Shown: in pieces, positions 8,830 through 17,663 of the stretch
Numbering within the stretch: the first letter of the stretch is position 1
Layout: the number at the start of each line of letters is the position of its first letter
Assembly (NCBI GenBank): GCA_028716845.1
Contig: JAQUPF010000002.1
Coordinates: 62,001-126,000 of the forward strand
Source: a bacterium
GTDB lineage: Bacteria; Auribacterota; Tritonobacteria; UBA1439
DNA: 64,000 nucleotides
Reading direction: 5' to 3'
Translations under genes and position numbers: made by a program
Notes under the pieces: model-generated
The model's input: the letters and a program-made list of their open reading frames with translations, nothing else
Databases searched by the model: none
Told to the model about the DNA's origin: nothing

Positions 8830-9006
8830 TCAGAAGAGCGTGTAGATGAACGGCAGGACGGCGGAGCCCTCGGTCACGACGATGAGGATGCTCAGGAGCA
8901 CCAGGATGATGAGGATCGGCGCGAGCCACCACATCCTGGTCTCCTTGAGAAACAGGAACAGCTCTTTCAACAGGCCGAGCTTCGACATGATGTTGAAGTG
9001 TACCAT
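8830..9006 (-). CDS. DUF5989 family small membrane protein
   Basis: A 58-residue protein, read directly from the sequence: MVHFNIMSKLGLLKELFLFL, then KETRMWWLAPILIILVLLSI, ending in TEGSAVLPFIYTLF. The single membrane helix and the terminal GSAVxPFIYTLF are hallmarks of DUF5989, a family found beside carbamoyltransferases and SxtJ proteins. The ATG at 8988 (MSKLG) matches usual family starts, while the ATG at 9006 has GGAG directly in front with almost no spacing; either could be used. Role unknown; the strict linkage suggests a partner or anchor for the carbamoyltransferase. Confidence 0.8.
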   Translation of the reverse strand: MVHFNIMSKLGLLKELFLFLKETRMWWLAPILIILVLLSILIVVTEGSAVLPFIYTLF

Positions 9007-9057
9007 CTCCTTCCAGTCGGAGCAAGAGCAATGTGAGCTCCCCCCGGGGGAGGACGG

Positions 9058-10653
9058 TCACACCCCGCCGTCGATCCTGAAGACCGCGCACCGGCGCTTT
9101 CCGAGCCTCCCCTCGAGGAGGAAGGACATCTCCCCGCCGTGACGGCCCTCGACCGACTCCCTGCGGCCGGCGGGGACGACGAGGAGGCCCCCGCCGTGGA
9201 GGGGGAGCGCCGCGGCGAGGTCGTCCTCGCCCGGGACGAACGTGAGATCGTTCCGCCCCTTCCGCCAGTAGAGGAATTTCAGCCCCTCCTGGTCCCGCTC
9301 CAGGTCATAGAACAGGATCGGTCCGCCGCCGGCCGCCTTCTCGACCGCCTCGACGAACGGCCGCGCCTCCTCCTTGGCGCCCGTCACGGGGAGGGCGAAC
9401 TGGCAGAAGACGAGGAAGCCGATCCCGAGCGTCCAGGCGAGGGCGCGGAACGCCGCGCGGGCCTCGTCCGCCGTCCGCCGCCGGATGTCCGCGAACGCGA
9501 GGGCGCATGAGACGGGGACGGCCCATGCGAGGAGCGCGGAGGCGGCGCGGAGCCGGAGCGGGGCGAGGAGGGAGAACGGGAGCGCCGCGGCGACCGCGAT
9601 CGCGCAGGCGCGCCTGATCCACGCGGCCGCGCGGCCGAAATACCGCCCCGCCCGCGGCCCGAGCTCCCCCGTCCAGAAGGCCGCGCAGAGGACGGCGGTG
9701 GGGGGCGCGGCGGGGAGGAGGTAGCGGGTATGCTTGATGGTCGCGGCGGTGAGGAGGGCGGCGGTCGAGAGGAGCCACGCCGCGCAGAGGACGAGGAGGG
9801 AGTGTCGCTCGACCGGCGCCTCGGGGGCGCGGCGGAAGAGCTGGATGAAGGCGAAGACCGACCAGGGGGCGAAGCCGGCGAAGAAGACGCCCGCGTAGAG
9901 GCCGAGGGGGGCGTTGGGCTCGTCCGTGACGCGGTTGAGGAGCTGGGCGTCGAGGATCCTCCGCAGCGCCTCCGGCCCCTCCCGGAGGGCGATCGCGGCG
10001 CCGCCGAGCGCGGCGAGGAGCAGGAGGAGGAGCCCCCAGAGGGCGACGACCGCGGCGAGCGGGCGCCACTCCCGGCGGGCGACGTGGTACGTGGCGACGG
10101 CCGCGAGGGGGATCGCCGCGCCGATGGGACCCTTCGTGAGGACGGCGCCGGCGACACCGGCGCAGGCCAGGACGGCATGCCGCCGCGCCCCCGACGAGAG
10201 GCGCCGCCACCAGCCGAAGACGGCGAGGGAGATGAAGAAGACGAGGAGGGCGTCCACGCTCGCCTGCGATGACCACTCCATGAACAGCGGCGTGACGGCG
10301 AGGGCGAGGCCCGCGGTCCGGCCCAGGAGGCGCCCGGCGCGGGCCGCGACGACGCAGGTCAGGAAGACCGTCCCCATCGCCGCGATGACGGAGGGGAGGG
10401 CGAGGGCGAGCGGCGCGATCGAACCGGTCACCGCCGCCGTCGCGGCGGCGGCGAGGAAGTAGAGGGGGGGGTAATCGTAGTAGGGTGTCCCTTCGAGGCG
10501 CGGGATGAGCGCCGGCCCCGATTGGAGCATCCCGCGGACGAAGATCCCCGTCCGGAACTCGAGGCCGGTCGGCCCCCGGAAGGCGGCCCCGGGCAGGAGC
10601 AGCGCGCCGCAGAGGAGCGCGAGGAAGAGCGCGTCTCGGGTGGTGTCCTTCAT
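9058..10653 (-). CDS. GT39-type membrane glycosyltransferase (ArnT/PMT_2 family)
   Basis: The 531-residue integral membrane protein has about eleven hydrophobic segments and a C-terminal soluble domain. After the first helix, the loop FRTGIFVRGMLQSG followed by PRLEGTPYYDYPPLYF matches the conserved first periplasmic loop of ArnT/PMT_2 enzymes, although the usual catalytic Asp-Glu pair at the beginning of the loop is changed (EFRTG). Members move sugars from polyprenyl-phosphate carriers to lipid, protein or glycan. The ATG has a GGGGAAGG ribosome site. It is the first gene of the unit that continues with DUF5989, SxtJ and the carbamoyltransferase. Confidence 0.85.
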   Translation of the reverse strand: MKDTTRDALFLALLCGALLLPGAAFRGPTGLEFRTGIFVRGMLQSGPALIPRLEGTPYYDYPPLYFLAAAATAAVTGSIAPLALALPSVIAAMGTVFLTCVVAARAGRLLGRTAGLALAVTPLFMEWSSQASVDALLVFFISLAVFGWWRRLSSGARRHAVLACAGVAGAVLTKGPIGAAIPLAAVATYHVARREWRPLAAVVALWGLLLLLLAALGGAAIALREGPEALRRILDAQLLNRVTDEPNAPLGLYAGVFFAGFAPWSVFAFIQLFRRAPEAPVERHSLLVLCAAWLLSTAALLTAATIKHTRYLLPAAPPTAVLCAAFWTGELGPRAGRYFGRAAAWIRRACAIAVAAALPFSLLAPLRLRAASALLAWAVPVSCALAFADIRRRTADEARAAFRALAWTLGIGFLVFCQFALPVTGAKEEARPFVEAVEKAAGGGPILFYDLERDQEGLKFLYWRKGRNDLTFVPGEDDLAAALPLHGGGLLVVPAGRRESVEGRHGGEMSFLLEGRLGKRRCAVFRIDGGV

Positions 10654-10695
10654 GCCTTCCCCGGGCCGGCTTTCCGCCGGCGGAGGGGCTTGTGG

Positions 10696-10701
10696 TATAC
10701 T
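10696..10701 (+). promoter_or_regulatory. Possible -10 element inside a dyad upstream of nrnA
   Basis: TATACT lies in the centre of an inverted repeat (GTGGTA at 10693-10698, TACCAC at 10699-10707 region) in the short divergent gap. No good -35 is seen. If real, translation of nrnA must start at 10731 or 10806 rather than further upstream. Confidence 0.3.
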
Positions 10702-10730
10702 ACCACACGCCGGCCGGAGGCGACATCCAC

Positions 10731-11864
10731 ATGGACGGATCCAAGGACGACCAGACCCGCGTGACGGGCGGGAGCGGGAAGGTGCCAGGCCGGCGGAAGG
10801 AAGCGATGAAGGTCATCCGGAGCGGCCGGCGGATGTGGGACGGGATCATCCCGATCATCCGCCGCGGGGAGCGGTTCGTCGTCACCGGCCACGAGCACGC
10901 CGACGGCGACGCCCTCGGCTCGCAGATCGCCCTTTCCGGGTACCTCCGGCGACTCGGGAAGCGGGTCCGCGCCGTCAACAGCGACGAGCCGCAGCCGCGC
11001 CTCGGCTTCCTCGACCCGCGCGGGACGGTGGAGGTGTACCGGCCGGGGAGCGGCGACGGGGCGTTCGCCGGCTGCGACGCCTGGTTCGTCGTGGACACCT
11101 GCGCCCTCTCCCGCATCGGCGCCATCGGCGAGATGGCGGGGAGGATCCCCTGCCCCGTGATCGTCATCGACCACCACGTCTTCACCCCCGAGGAGGCGTT
11201 CGCCGACATCAACATCGTGGACGAGCGCGCGGTCGCCACCGCCCAGATGATCTACCGGCTCGGGCGGGAACTCGGCTGCCGCCCCGACCGCGCGACCGCC
11301 CTCGCCCTCTACACCGGCATCTATACCGACAGCGGCGGTTTCGTCTACACGAAGATGAACGCGGAGGCGCACCGCATCACCGCCGATCTCATGGACGCCG
11401 GCGTCGTCCCGTACAAGGTGTTCGACCGGCTCTTTCAGACGCACACCGCCGCCGAGGCGGCGCTCTTCGGCCAGGCGCTCAACTCGCTCCGTTTCAGCCA
11501 GAACGGGCGCGTCGCCTGGATGACGCTCACCGCGCGGCAGTACGCCGCCTCGGGGGCCGACCCGGAGGGGAGCGAGAACGTCCTCCTGAACTACGTCCGC
11601 TCCGTGAGGACGGTGGAGGTCGTCGTCCTCCTCCGCCAGCTCCCGGCGGGGAGGGTCAAGGTGAGCCTCCGCGCGAAGAATTTCTTCAAGGTCAGCCCCG
11701 TCGCCCGCGAACTCGGCGGCGGCGGACACTGGTTCGCCGCAGGCGCCCTCGTCGAGGGGAGCCTCGCCCGCGTCCAGGAGAAGGTGAAGGCGAGCATCGC
11801 CCGCGAGTGGCGGCGCCAGTGCCGCGCGGCGCGGAAGGGGGGCGGCGGGCCGTGCGAACGCTGA
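10731..11864 (+). CDS. nrnA: DHH-family phosphoesterase, NrnA-like (oligoribonuclease / pAp phosphatase)
   Basis: The 377-residue protein degrades short RNA oligomers and dephosphorylates pAp in characterised NrnA enzymes. The DHH domain shows motif I HEHADGDALGS (residues 54-64), VVDTC, and the DHH signature in VIVIDHH (147-149); the C-terminal DHHA1 domain has the GGGGH motif near residue 330. The start at 10731 has GGAGG ten bases upstream; an internal ATG at 10806 with GGAAGGAAG is also possible and would drop an unconserved basic leader. It overlaps the next gene by 13 bases. Confidence 0.87.
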   Translation: MDGSKDDQTRVTGGSGKVPGRRKEAMKVIRSGRRMWDGIIPIIRRGERFVVTGHEHADGDALGSQIALSGYLRRLGKRVRAVNSDEPQPRLGFLDPRGTVEVYRPGSGDGAFAGCDAWFVVDTCALSRIGAIGEMAGRIPCPVIVIDHHVFTPEEAFADINIVDERAVATAQMIYRLGRELGCRPDRATALALYTGIYTDSGGFVYTKMNAEAHRITADLMDAGVVPYKVFDRLFQTHTAAEAALFGQALNSLRFSQNGRVAWMTLTARQYAASGADPEGSENVLLNYVRSVRTVEVVVLLRQLPAGRVKVSLRAKNFFKVSPVARELGGGGHWFAAGALVEGSLARVQEKVKASIAREWRRQCRAARKGGGGPCER

Positions 11865-12247
11865 CGGTCGCCTCCCGGCGCCGCGCCGAGATGATCGACA
11901 TCACCGCCGCCGTCGCGCGGGCGGTGCGCGAGATCGGCGTCGCCGACGGCGCCTGCTGCGTCTCCGTCCCGCACACCACGGCGGGCGTCACCGTCAACGA
12001 GAACGCCGACCCGAGCGTGCGCGAGGACATCCTCGCATGCCTGGGCCGCCTCGCCCCCGCGGGGGCCGCCTGGGCCCACGCCGAGGGGAACGCCGATTCC
12101 CACATCAAGGCGTCGCTCGTCGGCTCGTCCGCCTCCGTGCCGGTGGCGGGCGGCGCGCTCGTCCTCGGCGCATGGCAGGGGATCTTCCTCTGCGAGTTCG
12201 ACGGCCCCCGCAGCAGGATGGTGCACGTTGCCGTCCTCCCCGCCTGA
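11852..12247 (+). CDS. YjbQ / UPF0047 family protein (secondary thiamine-phosphate synthase-like)
   Basis: The 131-residue protein shows the YjbQ hallmarks: an early DITAAV helix, SVPHTTAGVTVNENADPSV with the conserved His, the HAEGNADSHIKASLVGSS core, and GAWQGIFLCEFDGPR at the end. Family members form small trimeric beta proteins; a weak thiamine-phosphate synthase activity is reported for some, but the true function is unsettled. The GTG start at 11852 lies inside the end of nrnA, so the pair is probably translationally coupled. Confidence 0.88.
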   Translation: MRTLTVASRRRAEMIDITAAVARAVREIGVADGACCVSVPHTTAGVTVNENADPSVREDILACLGRLAPAGAAWAHAEGNADSHIKASLVGSSASVPVAGGALVLGAWQGIFLCEFDGPRSRMVHVAVLPA

Positions 12248-12301
12248 CCACGCCATGGCAGGCAACGACCGGACCGCCCCCCGCCTCGCGCGGCGGCAGC
12301 G

Positions 12302-13354
12302 ATGAAGGCCGGCGGACGGCGCCGGGGCATCCGCGCGAAGGTCCTCGTCGCGCTCTGCTCGCTCGCGCTCTCGTGCATCGCCGCGGAACTCCTGTTCCGC
12401 CGCCTCCTCGCCTCTGACTGCGCCCCCGCCATCCGGTTCAAGAAGGCAGATCTCTACGCGAGCTGGTTCGGCGACGACGACTACTGGAAGCTCCTCCACC
12501 GGTGGGAGGGGCGGTTCCCCCCGCCCGCGGAGCCCCATCCCCTCCTCGGCTGGATCGGGGCCTTCTCGAGGGGAACCTACCTGCACGACGACACGCGCGA
12601 ACTGCGCGGGCGGCGTCCCGTCCTCCTCTACGGGAATTCGTTCGCCCAGTGCGTCGGCTCCACCTGCTTCCAGGAGATCCTGAATGGCGACCCCGAATTC
12701 GGCGCGGCGCACTTCATGCTGAACTACGGCGTCGGCGGTTACGGGATGGATCAGGCATATCTCCTGCTGCGCGAATCCGCGCCCCTCTACGGGGATCCGT
12801 TCATCGTCTTCGCCGTCTACATCGAGAATATCGACAGGAACCTGCTCTCGTTCCGGACGGGGCAGAAGCCGTACTTCCGCATCATCGACGGCCGCCTTCG
12901 CCTGCAGGGGGTGCCGATCAACCCCGATCCGGAGGCGTTCCTCAGGGACCATCCCGCGGCGATACCGTCGTACCTGTGGCGGCTGCTCATGCGCGCCGCA
13001 TCCCGGGAACACCCGTACCACAGCGCGCGGCGGCGGGATGAGAAGGAGGCGCTCGCGCGCGGAATCCTCGACGGCGTCATCCGGGAATGCGGCGAACGGG
13101 GCCTGGACTTCATCTTCGTCCTGTTCCACGACTGGTGGGACGGCCCGCCCTGCTGGAGGGGGCGCTTCTTCAGGGACTATTTCGAATCCCGCGGCGTCCC
13201 CTATATATGGTCGGCGGATCTGATGCGGGAGCGGGCCGCCGGCGTGCCGCTCGGCGAGCTGATCTCGCCCGAATCGGGCCACCCGACCACCCGCTACAAT
13301 CGAATCCTCGCCGCGGAGATCAAGCGGCGGATACTGGAACGGCGCCCCCCCTAG
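12302..13354 (+). CDS. Secreted or membrane-anchored SGNH-hydrolase-like protein with GNS in place of GDS
   Basis: The 350-residue protein has an N-terminal membrane helix (residues 12-32) and then an SGNH-type fold: LLYGNSFAQCVGS carries the nucleophile block with Asn before Ser instead of the usual Asp, NYGVGGYGMDQA is the Gly block, and ESGHPTTRYN is the terminal His block. The change at the nucleophile turn does not remove the Ser itself, so activity is possible. Its stop overlaps the stop of the convergent top6A gene. It resembles the SGNH protein at 3045-4304 in plan but not closely in sequence. Confidence 0.65.
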   Translation: MKAGGRRRGIRAKVLVALCSLALSCIAAELLFRRLLASDCAPAIRFKKADLYASWFGDDDYWKLLHRWEGRFPPPAEPHPLLGWIGAFSRGTYLHDDTRELRGRRPVLLYGNSFAQCVGSTCFQEILNGDPEFGAAHFMLNYGVGGYGMDQAYLLLRESAPLYGDPFIVFAVYIENIDRNLLSFRTGQKPYFRIIDGRLRLQGVPINPDPEAFLRDHPAAIPSYLWRLLMRAASREHPYHSARRRDEKEALARGILDGVIRECGERGLDFIFVLFHDWWDGPPCWRGRFFRDYFESRGVPYIWSADLMRERAAGVPLGELISPESGHPTTRYNRILAAEIKRRILERRPP

Positions 13355-14460
13355 GGAAGGAACTTCTCGGGGTTCCTGAGCTTCTTCGGCAGGTAGACGT
13401 CGATGACGTAGTTCAGGTCGTGCTTGGCGAACGCCTGCTGCTCCACGCGCACCCCCATCTCGATCATCTGCTCGATCGCCTGCTGCCAGGCGAGCTCCCG
13501 CATGATGAACGGGTCGTTCGAGAGGGCGTCCCGCGCCCGCTTGATGTCCACCTCCTTGAGGGGGTGCGTCGCGTCCTTCAGCTTGAACTCGATGATGTCC
13601 TGCGGCGTGACGCCCAGGTAGCGGGCCTGGGGGACGCAGAAGAATTTATTGATGTGCGCGGCGTTGCCCGAGCCGACCTTGAGGGTCCGGTAGATGTTCG
13701 TGATCCCGTACGGGTCCCCGTCCACGAAGGCGTAGACCGGGATCTTCCGCTCGTCGGCGAGGCGGCGGATGAAGCGGCGGCAGGCGCGGGTGGGGACCCC
13801 CCCCATCGAGACGAGGATGCAGTTCGCCTTCTTCCAGAAGTTGTGCTTCACGAGCCGCTGGAACATCCCCGCCGTCTCGATGGCGAGAATGAAGGAGGCG
13901 TTCGTCCGGAAGCCGAGATCCTCCACCGAGATCGGGATCGAATAGGCCCCCGAGCCGAAGCGGGTGCAGTCGATCTTGAGCGCGCGCCCGGTGTCCGGGT
14001 CGCGGTCGATCACCGTCAGCCGCCCGGCCACCTCCCCCCCCTTCTCCTCGGGGATGAAGCCGAGCTGCTCCCGATTCACCTCGAAGAGCGCCTCGACGTC
14101 GTCCATGACGGCGTCCGACTCGGTCTGCTCGTCGAAGCGCGCGTCCCCCCAGTTCTTCGAGACGTAGTAGGCCTCCCGCTTCGTGGCGATGTCGTCGCCG
14201 CGGAGGAGGTCGATGGAGAGCGACATCATCTTCAGGCTCTGGGCGAAGGTCTTCGCGGTGTTGACGGTGAGCGTCCGCTCCTTCCTCTTCCGGCCGATCT
14301 CGAAGTAGCCGACCTTCGGGTTGTAGCGCACGTTGTCGAGCGACCGGATCGGGAGGCTGAGCGACGGCTTCCGCCGCCTGAGTATCGTCCGGTAGATCGA
14401 GCCGGCCTCCCCCCGTATCTTCGCCTCGGTCCCGCGTGCGCCCTTCCGTCTCTTTCCCAT
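13351..14460 (-). CDS. top6A: DNA topoisomerase VI subunit A (Spo11-like)
   Basis: The 369-residue subunit cuts both DNA strands through a tyrosine. The winged-helix (CAP) domain carries the catalytic Tyr in REAYYVSKNWG (Tyr98/99), and the Toprim domain provides Glu195 (LAIETAGMF) and Asp247/Asp249 (FVDGDPYG) for magnesium. FWKKANCILVSMGGVPTR and the later HINKFFCVPQARYLGV are also typical of archaeal Top6A. The gene follows top6B by 17 bp and is surely cotranscribed with it. Type IIB topoisomerases are the rule in archaea and plants and uncommon in bacteria. Confidence 0.93.
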   Translation of the reverse strand: MGKRRKGARGTEAKIRGEAGSIYRTILRRRKPSLSLPIRSLDNVRYNPKVGYFEIGRKRKERTLTVNTAKTFAQSLKMMSLSIDLLRGDDIATKREAYYVSKNWGDARFDEQTESDAVMDDVEALFEVNREQLGFIPEEKGGEVAGRLTVIDRDPDTGRALKIDCTRFGSGAYSIPISVEDLGFRTNASFILAIETAGMFQRLVKHNFWKKANCILVSMGGVPTRACRRFIRRLADERKIPVYAFVDGDPYGITNIYRTLKVGSGNAAHINKFFCVPQARYLGVTPQDIIEFKLKDATHPLKEVDIKRARDALSNDPFIMRELAWQQAIEQMIEMGVRVEQQAFAKHDLNYVIDVYLPKKLRNPEKFLP

Positions 14461-14477
14461 CCCGCCCCGCCCCCCGT

Positions 14478-16166
14478 CTAGTCCATCTTCCTCGACTTCT
14501 CGAGCACCCGGGTCAGTATCCTGACGACCCTGGCCTCCTGCGGCTTGCGCAGCGCGAGGATGTCCCTGAGCGCCGCGCCGATGTGCGGCAGGTACTTCTC
14601 GATGTACGCCTTCTTCTTCTCCGCGTCGGCGATGCGCGCGCGCCTGCTCAGGAACGCCTTCAGCTTCCTGCCGACGTCCTGGAGGCCGAGCCTGACCTCC
14701 TTCATGATCTCCGGGTAGTGGGCGATCGCCTCCTTGCTCTCCGAGGTGAACGGGACCCAGACCGAGGCCATGTGCACCATGACGGTGAGCGGGCCGCTCG
14801 GGAGCGCCCCCCGCGCCTGCGCGAGGCCGTACGCACGCCAGTTCGTCCCGATGACCGCCTTCGTGATGGCGCAGGCCGACTGCTGGTAGAGGAGGGGGAC
14901 GCGGTTGGCGAAGCGCACGAGGCTCGCGAGCGGATCCTCGTCCCCGTCCCCGGCCGCCGCGGCGGGCCCGCCCCAGGCGAGGCCGACCTCGATGAGGAAC
15001 GGGTTGCCCCGGTAGACCGATGGGGCGCGGGAGGTGGCCTCGTAGAAGACCGCCTTGATCTGCTTCTTCAGGGCCGCGAGGATGAGCTCCTCGCCGATCG
15101 GGGAGAGGCAGTCGGTCGGCGGGCTCATGATCTTCGTCGAGTTGATCGCGCGGGAGAGCTTGTCCGATTCCTCCCGCGCGATCCTGGACGGCCAGGCGGT
15201 CTCGGAGAGGCCCGCCCGCGCGCAGATCTCGCGGGCGACCTTCGAGCCGACGCGCGAGAAGTCGCGCGTGAGGAACGACTTCAGGTGCCGGGCGCCCGTC
15301 GTCTTCAGCATCTGCATGAGTACCCCGAGCTCCACGCCGTACGGATGGGGCTTGATCTCCCTCGGCTCCCGCGGGAGCACGTTCGCCGCCCGCGGGAGGA
15401 CGACCCCCTCCCCCTCGGGGTCCCGGTACAGGATGCGGACGTGGGGATTCGCGAGGGAGACCTGCTCGAGGTAGCTCTCCACCGACTGGCGCCCCTTCTG
15501 GTATTTTCCCTCGAGCTCGATTTCGACCCGCGTGCCGTGCGGGGAGTCCCACGCCGTCTCCTCGTCCCTGATGATCTCGGGCGCGTTCTTCTGCGTGTCG
15601 ATCCGGATCTCGAAGTAGTGGGCCGGCTTCCGCGGGCCGATGCGCGACGTGATCCTCACCGGCTGGCCCGTCGTGAGCTGCCCGTACATCCCGGCGGCGG
15701 AGATGCCGATCCCCTGCTGGCCGCGCGCCTGCTTGAGCGTGTGGAACTTCGATCCGTAGAGGAGCTTGCCGAATACCTTCGGCACCTGGGCCTTGACGAT
15801 GCCGGGGCCGTTGTCCTCCACGGCCACGCGGAAGCGGTCCTCCCCGATCTGCCGGAGATCGATCTTGAGCTCGGGGATGATCTTGGCGTCCTCGCAGGCG
15901 TCGAGGCTGTTGTCGACGGCCTCCTTCACGGTGGTGAGGAGGGCCTTCTTCGGGTTGTCGAAGCCGAGGAGGTGCCTGTTCTTCGTGAAGAACTCGGAGA
16001 CGGAGATCTCCCGCTGGCGGACCGCCATCTGGTAGGCGATCTCCTCCTGGTGGAGATCCATCCCGTTCTCGCCGAGCTCGCTCGGCGTCCTGACCCTTCC
16101 GGGCCGCCGGCCGCCGGCCGCCGCCTTTCCCTTCGCCCTCGGCGGACGCCTCTTCCGCTTCCGCAT
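14478..16166 (-). CDS. top6B: DNA topoisomerase VI subunit B (GHKL ATPase)
   Basis: The 562-residue ATPase subunit drives strand passage. The GHKL nucleotide fold is clear: N-box KEAVDNSLDACEDA (Asn86), VEDNGPGI (118-123) and GQQGIGISAAGMYGQL (149-164). The transducer region follows, with the conserved switch-type Lys near the AITKAVIGTNWRAYGL segment. A basic leader of about 25 residues precedes the domain. The start at 16166 has GGGAGG eight bases upstream; an ATG at 16223 is possible but adds only unconserved residues. Together with top6A it forms the heterotetramer. Confidence 0.94.
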   Translation of the reverse strand: MRKRKRRPPRAKGKAAAGGRRPGRVRTPSELGENGMDLHQEEIAYQMAVRQREISVSEFFTKNRHLLGFDNPKKALLTTVKEAVDNSLDACEDAKIIPELKIDLRQIGEDRFRVAVEDNGPGIVKAQVPKVFGKLLYGSKFHTLKQARGQQGIGISAAGMYGQLTTGQPVRITSRIGPRKPAHYFEIRIDTQKNAPEIIRDEETAWDSPHGTRVEIELEGKYQKGRQSVESYLEQVSLANPHVRILYRDPEGEGVVLPRAANVLPREPREIKPHPYGVELGVLMQMLKTTGARHLKSFLTRDFSRVGSKVAREICARAGLSETAWPSRIAREESDKLSRAINSTKIMSPPTDCLSPIGEELILAALKKQIKAVFYEATSRAPSVYRGNPFLIEVGLAWGGPAAAAGDGDEDPLASLVRFANRVPLLYQQSACAITKAVIGTNWRAYGLAQARGALPSGPLTVMVHMASVWVPFTSESKEAIAHYPEIMKEVRLGLQDVGRKLKAFLSRRARIADAEKKKAYIEKYLPHIGAALRDILALRKPQEARVVRILTRVLEKSRKMD

Positions 16167-16335
16167 CGTCCCCGCCTCCCGCCGCGCGGCGTCCGTGTGG
16201 ACGCGGCGCCTGATCGAGAGCATACTAGCATAATGATGGCGCCTGGCAAGGGGGTATGTCCCGCGCGGCGTTTCCGGCGGCATCCCCGTCGAATGGCCCG
16301 GCGCGCGCGGACGGACAACGGGCGGGAGGAGACGG

Positions 16336-17640
16336 CTACGGCGACCAGGCGGGGCTCGAGAAGTTTCCCGCCCCGCGCGTGATCTGGGTGGGGATGCGGT
16401 TGTAGACATCCATGACGTGGAGATCGCGCTTCCGGCCGCGCTCGGAACTGAAGACGATGGTGCGGCTGTCGGGCGCCCAGGACGGGTCCTCGTCGCTCCC
16501 GAGCCGGGGGAGGGAGATCTCCTCGCCGGTCTGCAGAACGAGCATCCCGATCTCGAAACGGCCGCCGACGCGCGAGGTGTAGGCGATCTTCTCCCCGTCC
16601 GGGGACCAGGCGGGGCTCGTGTTGTAGCTCCCCTTGAGCGTGACGCGCCGCGGCGGGGTCTTCCCCCACGAGTCCATGACGTAGATCTGCGGCGCGCCGG
16701 TCTGGTCGGAAACGAAGGCGACCTGCCTGCCGTCCGGCGACCAGCAGGGCGACGCCTCGACCCAGGTCGTCCGCGTCAGGCGCGTGAGCCGCCCCGAGGC
16801 GAGCTCCATGCGGTAGAGCTCGGGATTGCCGGCCTTGCTCAGCGTGAGGAGCAGCTCCCTGCCGTCCGGCGAGACGTCGGCGAATGCGTTCAGGCCGGGG
16901 AAGGCGGCGACGGAGCGCCCCCGCATCGTGGCGATGTCGAGCATGAAGATCTCGGGGAAGCCGCGGAGGTAGGTGGTGAAGACGAGCCCCCTCCCGTCGG
17001 GCGTCCAGCCGGGAAAGAGCGAGATGTTCTTTCCGCTCGTGAGCTGGCGGTACTCGGCGGAGCCGTACTCCATGACGCAGATCTGCTTCATGCCGCTCGC
17101 GTCGGCGTTGAAGGCGATGGAGGTGCCGCAGATCCCGATCTCGCCGGTGACCGCCCGGATGATGTCGTTCGCGACCGCGTGGACCATCCGCCTCGACGCG
17201 CCGGCGTCGTCCGCGTAGGACCTGGCGAAGATCGTCCTGCCGTCCCGCACGTTGAAGAGGCGGCAGGTCATCGCCAGCCGCCCCCCGCTCAGCGCGTACT
17301 CCGTCTTGACCACCATCTCGGCCCGCAGCGTCGCCCACTCCGCGAGGTTGACGCGGCCCGTGCGGCGGTCGTCCCTCTCCGCCTCCTCCACGAACTGCTG
17401 CTTCTTGACGGTGTCGAAATAGCCGGAGGCGTCGAGGTTCGAGCGGAGGAGGGCTGCGAGCGCCTGCGAGAGCTGCGGCCCCTCCGGCCCCTTCCGCGCG
17501 AAGGACGGGACGGCGATCACGATCCGCTGGGCGAACTGCTTGGAGACCGTGATCTGGACCTCGGGCGCCGCGTCGCCGGCGGCGAGCGCGAGCGCCGCCG
17601 CGGCGAAGAGGCACCGCGGAACAAACGTGCCGGTCTTCAT
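16336..17640 (-). CDS. tolB: Tol-Pal system beta-propeller protein TolB
   Basis: The 434-residue periplasmic protein has a signal peptide (residues 1-23), an N-terminal alpha/beta domain (about 25-165) that includes an AVPSFA start, and a six-bladed propeller with repeated W(S/T/A)PDG motifs (WTPDGRG, SPDGREL, WSPDGRQVAF, WSPDGEKIAY, WAPDSRTIVF). TolB links Pal to TolA during outer-membrane constriction. It is the last visible gene of the tol unit but is separated from tolA by 368 bp that hold intergenic repeats. The upstream TATACT close to the ATG may serve as its own promoter. Confidence 0.92.
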   Translation of the reverse strand: MKTGTFVPRCLFAAAALALAAGDAAPEVQITVSKQFAQRIVIAVPSFARKGPEGPQLSQALAALLRSNLDASGYFDTVKKQQFVEEAERDDRRTGRVNLAEWATLRAEMVVKTEYALSGGRLAMTCRLFNVRDGRTIFARSYADDAGASRRMVHAVANDIIRAVTGEIGICGTSIAFNADASGMKQICVMEYGSAEYRQLTSGKNISLFPGWTPDGRGLVFTTYLRGFPEIFMLDIATMRGRSVAAFPGLNAFADVSPDGRELLLTLSKAGNPELYRMELASGRLTRLTRTTWVEASPCWSPDGRQVAFVSDQTGAPQIYVMDSWGKTPPRRVTLKGSYNTSPAWSPDGEKIAYTSRVGGRFEIGMLVLQTGEEISLPRLGSDEDPSWAPDSRTIVFSSERGRKRDLHVMDVYNRIPTQITRGAGNFSSPAWSP

Positions 17641-17663
17641 GGGGGTATAGTATACAACCGCGG

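Noticed and set aside
12255-12305. A 16-codon frame ending in an ATGA overlap with the SGNH gene at 12302
   Set aside because: Too short to judge; could be a leader peptide but nothing supports it beyond the overlap.
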